In this document: piece after piece, positions 12,274-18,389 of the stretch | How positions within the stretch are numbered: the first letter of the stretch is position 1 | Layout of the letters: each line of letters opens with the position of its first letter | Assembly: GCA_022447335.1 (NCBI GenBank) | Contig: JAKVCF010000034.1 | Coordinates: 1-18,389 of the forward strand | Direction: 5' to 3' | DNA from: Planctomycetota bacterium | Lineage (GTDB): Bacteria; Planctomycetota; UBA1135 | Length of the DNA: 18,389 bases | Translations under genes and position numbers: made by a program | The notes under the pieces: model-generated | Database searches by the model: none | What the model saw: only the letters and a program-made list of their open reading frames with translations | Told to the model about the DNA's origin: nothing

Positions 12274-13635
12274 ATGACCGAAGATCAGCCGCATGAAAAG
12301 GCAGCGGTTCGGCGTCGACGTCGCCGTCGACGTCGTCGCCCGGCAGGTAGCCGGACGCCGCAAGCCAACCCCACGGAAAACGAGGCCCCAGAGGCCTCGG
12401 TCGATGGGCCGTCCGAGACGGTCGTGGCAGAAGGTGTCGAGCCTGGCGCCGATAAGAAGCGCTCCCGCGGGAGGCCTAGAGAAAAATCGCGAGAAAAGCG
12501 TGAAGATCAGATTGAGGTCAGCGGCATTCTCGAGATTCGTAAGGACGGCAATGGCTTTCTTCGCCAGTTCGAAAACTATCTGATGGAGCGGAAAGACGAT
12601 CCCGGCGTGCCGGTGAGCATGGTGCGAAAATTCGGCCTGCGCAATGGCATGTTGCTTGCGGGTCGCGCTTGGCCGGGCAGGGGTAAGCAGGGTCCGCGCC
12701 TGGATTACCTCGAGACCATTGACGGCATGGATCTTCAGGAGAGGCGCAAGGCTCCCGGATTCAAGAAGCTCACAGTCATCGATCCGGATTTTCACTACGA
12801 GTTGGGCACCGCCGCACACGAGCATCAGCTTTCAATGCGTATTCTCGACCTGCTCTCGCCGATTGGGCGCGGGCAGCGCGGCTTGCTGGTGGCGCCTCCG
12901 CGTACTGGCAAGACCACTTTCTTGCAAGGCATTGCCAAGAGTCTGCAGGAGCTCTATCCCGATGTGCACCTGATGGTGCTGCTCATCGACGAACGTCCAG
13001 AAGAAGCAACTTATTGGCGTCGCAGTGTTGAAACCGGCGAGGTTTATGTGTCGACCATGGACGAGAAGCCGAAGAACCACGTGCGCCTTGCCGAAATGGT
13101 TCAGTTCCGCGCCGAGCGCCTGGTCGAGCAGGGTAAGGAGGTGGTGATTCTGCTTGACTCAATCACCCGTCTGACTCGGGCCTACAACAATACGGTGGGA
13201 GGTAAAAACTCGAAAACTATGTCGGGTGGCTTAGATTCACGTGTCTTCCAGAAGCCCAAGGCTTTCTTTGGTTCGGCACGCAACACCGAGAGTGCGGGAT
13301 CGCTAACCATCCTAGCCACGGCGTTGGTCGATACTGGCTCACGTATGGATCAGGTGATTTTTGAAGAGTTTAAGGGTACTGGCAATATGGAAGTTACTCT
13401 CGATCGCGCGCTGGCCGATCGACGTGTCTTCCCAGCAATCAACATCACGGCGACGGGTACGCGCAAAGAAGAGAAGTTGTTTACGCGGCAGACCATGCGC
13501 AAAGTAAATATCCTGCGCCGCGTGCTTTCTCGCATGCGTCCGCGCGAGGCTGTTGAGATGCTGATCGACCGTTTAGATATGTATCCTTCGAACCGCGAGT
13601 TCCTCGAGGCGTTCTCCTTGGATGATGTCGACTAG
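12274..13635 (+). CDS. rho: Transcription termination factor Rho with poly-arginine N-terminus
   Basis: Rho is a hexameric RNA helicase that ends transcription. Start ATG 12274 follows GGAGGA by seven bases; an upstream GTG at 12226 is rejected. The usual N-terminal three-helix RHO-N domain is absent: residues 1-~75 are disordered and highly charged, with ten consecutive arginines (13-22) and a second basic patch KKRSRGRPREKSREKR (61-76). The cold-shock-type primary RNA site follows (GILEIRKDGNGFLR, 84-97). The ATPase core shows Walker A PPRTGKTT (208-215), LLIDERPEE (236-244), Walker B VVILLDSITRL (290-300), the Q-loop around SKTMSGG (313-319), the arginine-bearing FFGSARN (331-337) and the R-loop with GTRKEEK (395-401). 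453 residues in all. First protein gene of a run with four ABC-system genes. Confidence 0.96.
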   Translation: MTEDQPHEKAAVRRRRRRRRRRPAGSRTPQANPTENEAPEASVDGPSETVVAEGVEPGADKKRSRGRPREKSREKREDQIEVSGILEIRKDGNGFLRQFENYLMERKDDPGVPVSMVRKFGLRNGMLLAGRAWPGRGKQGPRLDYLETIDGMDLQERRKAPGFKKLTVIDPDFHYELGTAAHEHQLSMRILDLLSPIGRGQRGLLVAPPRTGKTTFLQGIAKSLQELYPDVHLMVLLIDERPEEATYWRRSVETGEVYVSTMDEKPKNHVRLAEMVQFRAERLVEQGKEVVILLDSITRLTRAYNNTVGGKNSKTMSGGLDSRVFQKPKAFFGSARNTESAGSLTILATALVDTGSRMDQVIFEEFKGTGNMEVTLDRALADRRVFPAINITATGTRKEEKLFTRQTMRKVNILRRVLSRMRPREAVEMLIDRLDMYPSNREFLEAFSLDDVD

Positions 13636-14635
13636 GGAGGGTGCGCACATAGAGCAGCCGGTCGTCCAAGCGGAGGGCCTGGTGAGATCTTATGGCGAGA
13701 TCCGTGCGCTCCGCGAAGTCAGTTTTTCGATACCAGCCGGCTCGGTGGTGGGTTTTCTCGGCCCTAATGGTGCGGGCAAGACGACGGCGATCAAGGTTCT
13801 AACCGGTTCGCTAGCGGCCGACCAGGGGTGTGCGCGTATCTGCGGTTATGACGTTGAGGCGCAAGCTCAGGAGGCACGCGCGTCAATCGGCTATCTGCCG
13901 GAGAATAATCCGCTCTATCCTGAAATGCGCGTAGACCGGTTTCTGCGATTTTCCTGGCAGGCGCAGCAAGTTGAAGGTGCAAGTGAGGATTGCGGCCAGG
14001 CAATCGAGCGGGTGGTTGAAGCCACTGGTCTGTCATCGGTTTACCGTCGTGCGATTGGCGACTGTTCGAAGGGTTATCGCCAGCGCGTTGGCCTTGCGCA
14101 AGCGCTGCTGCGCGATCCACCACTTTTGATTCTCGACGAGCCTACCAATGGGCTTGACCCGTTGCAGGTGGTTGAGATCCGAGAACTGATTCGACGACTG
14201 GGACGGACCAAGACGGTGCTGCTGACGACGCACGTTCTATCCGAAGTAGAAGCGCTTGCTGATCGCGTGCTACTCATTCATCAAGGCCGCAAGGTCGCGG
14301 ACGATACGCTTGAAACTTTGACTTCGGCCGGAGATGGGCGTTTGGTGCAGATTTCGGTGCAGGCCAAGCCCGAGCGGTTGGAGAGCGTGCTACGGACCCT
14401 GCGTCTCGAAATCGTCCAGTTGCGCCCTAGTGTCTTCGGCTTGGAAGAAAGCGCGCGAGGGCTGGTGCGCGTGACTAGCTTTACGGGTGAGCAGTTAGTT
14501 TCGATCTCTCGTGCTGTGCAGGAAGCTGGCTTACCTCTGCTGGAGCTCGCTCCGCATGCAGGCGGCCTGGAAGCTCTCTTCCAGAGTTTGGATACGGCCG
14601 GTGGAGTTTCGGTGTCAACGGAGGCGCAGGCATGA
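13622..14635 (+). CDS. ABC transporter ATP-binding protein, GldA-like
   Basis: The ATPase of an ABC-2 type export system. Walker A is GPNGAGKT (47-54), the Q-loop region reads GYLPENNPLYPEM (90-102), a wording typical of the GldA subfamily, the signature is CSKGYRQRVGLAQ (148-160), Walker B is LLILDEPTNGLDP (168-180), and the H-loop is TTHVLSE (202-208). A C-terminal domain of ~110 residues follows, as in GldA and NatA-like ATPases. ATG 13622 overlaps rho by 14 bases. A GGGAGG at 13635-13640 lies after this start and is not followed by an in-frame ATG, GTG or TTG; ATA at 13649 would be the only start it serves, so the true start is slightly uncertain. Pairs with the permease that follows. Confidence 0.9.
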   Translation: MMSTREGAHIEQPVVQAEGLVRSYGEIRALREVSFSIPAGSVVGFLGPNGAGKTTAIKVLTGSLAADQGCARICGYDVEAQAQEARASIGYLPENNPLYPEMRVDRFLRFSWQAQQVEGASEDCGQAIERVVEATGLSSVYRRAIGDCSKGYRQRVGLAQALLRDPPLLILDEPTNGLDPLQVVEIRELIRRLGRTKTVLLTTHVLSEVEALADRVLLIHQGRKVADDTLETLTSAGDGRLVQISVQAKPERLESVLRTLRLEIVQLRPSVFGLEESARGLVRVTSFTGEQLVSISRAVQEAGLPLLELAPHAGGLEALFQSLDTAGGVSVSTEAQA

Positions 14636-15354
14636 GGCGCGTCCTGTTACTGGCGCGTCGCGAGTGCGCTTCCGCCTTTGATTCGCCAATTGCCTACGTA
14701 GTGCTTGCGACGCTGCCGGTGTTGACAGCTCTATTCTTCTTCGTGCTGGGAGGTTTTTTTGCTGGCGGCACTGCTGATTTGCGCGCCTTTTTCGCACTCC
14801 TTCCGCTGGTGTTAATTCTGATCGCCCCCGCGATCACGATGCGTATGTGGGCAGAGGAAAGGCGTAGTGGCACCGAAGAGCTGTTGTTTAGCTATCCCTT
14901 CAGGGTGTGCGAGCTGGTGCTAGGGAAGTGGCTTGGTGCTGTGGCATTACTGGCGCTGGCGCTGCTCGCGACTGCGCTAGTGCCGCTGACTGTGTTCTGG
15001 TTAGGCCCTCTCGACTGGGGGCCGGTCATTGGCGGCTATCTTGGTGCGTTATTACTAGGTGGCGCTTGCCTGGCGGCAGGTCTATTTCTTTCGGCCGTGA
15101 CAGCCAACCAGATCGTCGCCTGGTTGCTGGGCGTGTTGCTGCTAGCTGCACTCAACCTACCTTCTTTACTGCTTCCCTTTGTTCCGGTGTCGTCGGGTGC
15201 TGCGCGGGTGTTGTTGGCCGTCGATCAGCGTGAGCGCTTCCAAGGCTTGGCGCGTGGTGTGCTTGCCTTTGGCGACCTTGTCTACTTCGTCGGCTTTACA
15301 GCGCTGTTCCTCTGCCTGATGGGGTTGGTCCTGGAAAACCGGAGGTTCCGATGA
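14632..15354 (+). CDS. ABC-2 type permease, GldF-like
   Basis: A 240-residue integral membrane protein with about six transmembrane helices (approximately 19-43, 52-70, 102-124, 132-155, 160-184 and 214-235). The N-terminal SPIAYVVLATLPVLTALFFF and the loop PAITMRMWAEERRSGTEELL (an E-x-R-S-G-T-E-E-L-L motif) match the GldF/NosY-type ABC-2 permeases. It overlaps the ATPase gene by ATGA and the next gene by ATGA, so the cassette is translationally coupled. Export substrate is unknown; in Bacteroidetes GldA-GldF-GldG are linked to gliding, but the same cassette occurs in non-gliding bacteria, so motility is not claimed. Confidence 0.88.
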   Translation: MRRVLLLARRECASAFDSPIAYVVLATLPVLTALFFFVLGGFFAGGTADLRAFFALLPLVLILIAPAITMRMWAEERRSGTEELLFSYPFRVCELVLGKWLGAVALLALALLATALVPLTVFWLGPLDWGPVIGGYLGALLLGGACLAAGLFLSAVTANQIVAWLLGVLLLAALNLPSLLLPFVPVSSGAARVLLAVDQRERFQGLARGVLAFGDLVYFVGFTALFLCLMGLVLENRRFR

Positions 15355-17054
15355 GTCGTGTGAAGATCGCGCAACGCCAGGCCGCCTGGTCAGCATTCTT
15401 GCTGATCGGTATTACTTTTCTGACGGTAGGGCTAGCTCAGAAGCTGCGTTGGCGTCTAGACCTGACCTCCGAGTCGCTTTACACCCTCTCGCCGGCCCTC
15501 GTCGAGATGCTTGAAAGCCTCGAAGACCGTCTGCAGATCAAGCTCTACTTCAACCGCGACGTGGAAGGGGCGGAGCACTTGTTGCAACAGCGCCTCAGTA
15601 TTCAAGATCGTTTGGCTGAAATCGCGGCTATCGGTGGCGATCTTGTCTCGATCGAGACGGTTGACCCCACGACCGATTTGCTTGCAGCCCGCGATGCGGA
15701 GCACTTGGGGATCGAGGCAGTCACGATTACCGATGCGCGTATCGGCGGCGTCAGTCTTGAGAAGCTTTACCAGGGTCTCGAGTTGCGTTATCTCGATCGC
15801 AGTGAGCTGATTCCTTTCGTCGTTCCGGATGAGTTTGAGTTTGCTTTTGCGAGCCGCTTAGCAGCCCTTCTTCAAGGAGATCGTCGCCCGGTACTGGGCT
15901 TCTTCTCACGCGAACCGCTGCTGGCTCCGCCAGTGCCAGGGGTCGATCAGATGGCTTCTCCAGATCGTATTTTTGAAGAATTTCGCGAGATTCTGGCTGG
16001 GCGTTATGCGGTGCGCGATCTGTCTTCGATCGGCGTTTCGAATCCGATTCCCGATGACTTGGCTGCTGTGGTGGTGGGGCGCCCCGAACGTGTCTCGGTG
16101 GATGAGTCTGCGGCGCTACAGGTTTATCTCGAGCGGGGAGGGCGTATCCTCATGTTGGTCGATCACGAGAAGGTAAACCAGTCGATGGCATTTGCCACCG
16201 AAGCCATCGATACTGGCGTGACAAACTTGCTCGATCGTTACGGTGTCACAGTGCTTAGTCACTTTGTTTGGGATCCGGAATGTCGATCAGTGCCGGTCGA
16301 TGTGCAGGTTGTTCAAGGTCCCAATGGCGAACCGATCCGCAATCCTATTTACGCGCCATACGGGCTTTGGGCGGTAGCGCGTGGTAATGGTTTGAGCGCA
16401 ACCCACGTGGTCACGGCTCAGCTCGACGAGGCCGATCTAATCTGGGCGCATCCGGTGGTTTATAGGCAGACGGATCTCGCGCTCGAGGCTGAAATTCTAC
16501 TGCGGAGTTCGGCGCAGGCGCGGGCGCTTTCGCCCGAGATACGGCTTGATATCAGTCGCAGTAATGTCCAGCTGATAGATGCACAGGCGGCTCGGCAGAA
16601 AAATGTGCAGGCTTTCGACTTGGCTGTAGCTTTGCGCGGTTCCTTTGCAGAAGGTGCGCCGGAAGGTGTGCTTGTTGTTATTGGGGATACAGACCTTTTC
16701 CAGAACCCTACGCTACAGGTGGCAGCTTCCAATCGTAAGCTGGCGCAGAACTTGATCGATTGGCTAGCCTCCGATGAGAGTCTGATTACGCTGCGCACGC
16801 GCGGCCGCACACTGCGCCCGCTGCGCGACTTTTATGCCGAAGCTTTTCTCATGGCAGGGGGGGTAGCCGAAACCGAGGCGGAAACCCGTGAGCGCGACAA
16901 GTTGGCTCGTCAGGCACGGGATCGAATGGAGCGCTGGATTGCCTGGGGCAATGTTTGCCTACCGCCGATTCTGCTGCTGATTGCTGCCGTGGCACACGTT
17001 TCCCGCCGACGCGTACTGGCTGCACGGCCTTATCAATCTGGAGGTGAGTGTTGA
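15351..17054 (+). CDS. GldG-like membrane-anchored ABC accessory protein
   Basis: A 567-residue protein with one N-terminal membrane helix (~13-29) and one near the C-terminus (~533-550), with a large extracytoplasmic domain between. The sequence after the first helix, RWRLDLTSESLYTLSP (33-48), is the family hallmark of GldG-type ABC auxiliary proteins. A GRILMLVDHEK segment (~264-274) and LVVIGDTDLFQNP (~443-455) are typical of the Rossmann-like domain fused in this family, and a charged helical segment rich in Glu and Arg precedes the last helix. It probably couples the permease to extracytoplasmic partners. Overlaps of ATGA with the permease and TTGA with the next gene mark it as part of one cassette. 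Confidence 0.85.
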   Translation: MSRVKIAQRQAAWSAFLLIGITFLTVGLAQKLRWRLDLTSESLYTLSPALVEMLESLEDRLQIKLYFNRDVEGAEHLLQQRLSIQDRLAEIAAIGGDLVSIETVDPTTDLLAARDAEHLGIEAVTITDARIGGVSLEKLYQGLELRYLDRSELIPFVVPDEFEFAFASRLAALLQGDRRPVLGFFSREPLLAPPVPGVDQMASPDRIFEEFREILAGRYAVRDLSSIGVSNPIPDDLAAVVVGRPERVSVDESAALQVYLERGGRILMLVDHEKVNQSMAFATEAIDTGVTNLLDRYGVTVLSHFVWDPECRSVPVDVQVVQGPNGEPIRNPIYAPYGLWAVARGNGLSATHVVTAQLDEADLIWAHPVVYRQTDLALEAEILLRSSAQARALSPEIRLDISRSNVQLIDAQAARQKNVQAFDLAVALRGSFAEGAPEGVLVVIGDTDLFQNPTLQVAASNRKLAQNLIDWLASDESLITLRTRGRTLRPLRDFYAEAFLMAGGVAETEAETRERDKLARQARDRMERWIAWGNVCLPPILLLIAAVAHVSRRRVLAARPYQSGGEC

Positions 17055-18091
17055 GCCCGCGTAATCATGTACTGGCCGTGCTCTTTTCGGCTCTTCTGGT
17101 TCTCACGCTGACTCTTGATCGCCCATGGCGGGGTGACGAACACGCGCGGACGATGGCAACAGTGCGCCCACTGCTGACGCAACTGCAGCGCGATGTCGAG
17201 ATAGGGAGAGTGCAGATTAAGCCCAGCGGTGTTCGCCCAGCTGTGCAGGTTGAAAAGGTTTTCGAGCGTGGTCAGCCACGGTGGGTCGTTCCCGAGGCTT
17301 ATGACCATCCAGCGGATATCGAAAAGATAGGGCGTCTCATCGCTGCGCTGCGCGCGCTCGAGACGCGCAACCTCGAATCAGTACAGGTGGAGTCACATGC
17401 CACATACAAGCTTCGTCAGGGTGAAGCGATCGACATTCAAGTTTGGTCTGATGAGGATGAGCTACTCGCGCATTTGATGATTGGCGCGTTGCGTGGGCAA
17501 GACATTCTTGATGGTGGCGAGCCCATAGTGCAGTTCTATGTGCGCGAGGCGAAGTCTAGCGAGGTTTATCGCAGCGATGCGGTCTATCTGCCACCGGAAT
17601 CTGCGGCGCGCTGGTGTGACACGCGATTTCTTTCTACGGTCCAAGAGGGGCAGGTGCTCTTTCTTGAGCGAGTCGATCACCGAGGTCGTGATTCTTGGCG
17701 CATCGTGCGTGATGCGGAGGTTGTAGCCAGCGAAGTCAATAACTCCGGGCGGGAAGCTGAGGCCAGTGGTCGTTGGAAGATGGTCATGCCTGAGTCAGCG
17801 TTGGTTCCGGACTTTGCAGCCGATTCCTGGCTCTTTACAGTGCTTGGTTTGGAGGCGGCAGAGGTACTTGGTATTGCGACCACGCCGGAAGGGGTAGAGC
17901 AATTCGGCGAACTCCGCGACACCTTCGAATTGGGTCTCGAAGAGGGGGTCTTCCGGATGGACTTAGGGAGCGTGCTCGGAGACGGCCGTCGCGCTATGCG
18001 CGTGCATGGTCTGCCGCACCTCTATGCGATCGAGGACTTCGATGCCGAGCAGCTGGCTCAGGCCGTCGTCGACATGCAGCTTGTCGACTGA
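17051..18091 (+). CDS. DUF4340-like membrane-anchored protein of the Gld-type cassette
   Basis: The product is 346 residues from TTG 17051, or 347 from GTG 17048. TTG is preferred because GGAGG (17040-17044) lies six bases ahead and because TTGA overlaps the previous stop as elsewhere in the cassette. One N-terminal helix (residues ~6-23, VLAVLFSALLVLTLTL) anchors an extracytoplasmic domain. The position directly after a GldG-like gene, the length and repeated short beta-alpha patterns (VQVEKVFERGQPRWVVPEAYDHPADIEKIGRLIAALRALE: a module of an 'enzyme-like strand, Trp, then helix') match DUF4340 proteins, which usually follow this cassette. No catalytic residues are recognised. Function unknown; likely a structural or substrate-holding partner of the exporter. 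Confidence 0.75.
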   Translation: MSPRNHVLAVLFSALLVLTLTLDRPWRGDEHARTMATVRPLLTQLQRDVEIGRVQIKPSGVRPAVQVEKVFERGQPRWVVPEAYDHPADIEKIGRLIAALRALETRNLESVQVESHATYKLRQGEAIDIQVWSDEDELLAHLMIGALRGQDILDGGEPIVQFYVREAKSSEVYRSDAVYLPPESAARWCDTRFLSTVQEGQVLFLERVDHRGRDSWRIVRDAEVVASEVNNSGREAEASGRWKMVMPESALVPDFAADSWLFTVLGLEAAEVLGIATTPEGVEQFGELRDTFELGLEEGVFRMDLGSVLGDGRRAMRVHGLPHLYAIEDFDAEQLAQAVVDMQLVD

Positions 18092-18115
18092 TCTGAGCGA
18101 ATCAGGTAACTCTTC

Positions 18116-18389
18116 CTAAAACTCGTAAGGCCAAAGTTGGCGCCAATCGCGTGGCGCCTCTGGGAAGCCGCCTTGCAGTAGCGCCTGGGCAACCGAGCTA
18201 TCGACTTTTACTTCACGTAGAGTTGCTCGTGAAAGCGCTTGGCCGCAGGCGCGGAAGATGCCTTCGGCATCCATGCCGTGGTAGCCATAGATCTCCTTGG
18301 GGCGACCCGACTTGGAGAACTTCTTCACGCCGAGGGAGACCTGCGGAACGCCCACGATCGATCCTGCGTTGTCGAGCAATCCGACTTCG
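18116..18389 (-). CDS. Transketolase-like protein, C-terminal fragment
   Basis: The frame is open to the right edge, so only the last ~90 residues are present (5' part outside the window; the TTG near 18379 is an internal leucine). The segment LGVKKFSKSGRPKEIYGYHGMDAEGIFRA follows the pattern of the transketolase C-terminal domain, where family members read GIDRFGASAP.KEL.E.FG.T.E.I. A further ~45 residues (ending RDWRQLWPYEF) extend beyond the usual end. Transketolase moves two-carbon units between sugar phosphates with thiamine diphosphate, but the cofactor-binding part is not visible here, and another transketolase-clan enzyme (such as a ketoacid dehydrogenase component) cannot be excluded. 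It converges on the DUF4340-like gene with a 24-base gap and no clear terminator. Confidence 0.55.
   Translation of the reverse strand, partial: EVGLLDNAGSIVGVPQVSLGVKKFSKSGRPKEIYGYHGMDAEGIFRACGQALSRATLREVKVDSSVAQALLQGGFPEAPRDWRQLWPYEF

Noticed and set aside
18088..18105. Possible terminator between the DUF4340-like gene and the transketolase-like gene
   Set aside because: The CTGAT/ATCAG stem is only five pairs with an eight-base loop and no T-tract on either strand.

Overview
The window looks like chromosomal DNA of a free-living bacterium, most likely from the Planctomycetota. This is an inference from several hints: ribosomal protein S2 has planctomycete-like wording around its IHIIDLKETIRGILRAK segment; there is a secreted HEAT-repeat plus von Willebrand A protein with a W..WW motif between the two parts; there is an NPCBM-type carbohydrate-binding tail; and EF-Ts is the short form. 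No prophage, insertion sequence or CRISPR array is visible. Genes are tightly packed and no stretch longer than 300 bases lacks a gene.

Layout. (1) 2-1614: the end of an NPCBM-domain protein meets a GGDEF diguanylate cyclase tail to tail. (2) 1687-4758: a strong sigma70-type promoter precedes the classic translation and nucleotide operon rpsB-tsf-pyrH-frr. (3) 4858-4968: tRNA-Lys(UUU) with a strong intrinsic terminator. (4) 4967-7912: a YhcC-type radical SAM gene and selB diverge from a 27-base spacer. (5) 7883-10460, minus strand: three genes joined by ATGA overlaps, in transcription order a TIM-barrel sugar isomerase or epimerase-like protein, an AmgK-like sugar kinase and a MurU-like nucleotidyltransferase with altered metal-site residues. 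(6) 10482-12041: the HEAT/VWA protein, divergent from the sugar operon across a 21-base spacer with nearly symmetric -10 elements. (7) 12063-18091: a promoter fires at the start of tRNA-Pro(CGG), followed by a structured leader, rho, and a Gld-type ABC export cassette (ATPase, permease, GldG-like, DUF4340-like). All junctions from rho onward overlap. (8) 18116-end: the C-terminal end of a transketolase-like protein on the minus strand.

How it works together. The operon in (2) supplies ribosome assembly (S2), elongation (EF-Ts), UMP phosphorylation and ribosome recycling. SelB implies that the organism makes selenoproteins. The kinase and nucleotidyltransferase pair in (5) resembles the peptidoglycan-recycling route from MurNAc to UDP-MurNAc, but the second enzyme has lost the usual metal-binding aspartate, so its output is open. 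Rho appears to share a transcript with a tRNA upstream and an ABC membrane system downstream, and its ribosome-binding site is folded into a hairpin. The most promising leads are the rho leader, the altered sugar-activation operon and the symmetric divergent promoter. I did not find clear proof of an entirely new system.
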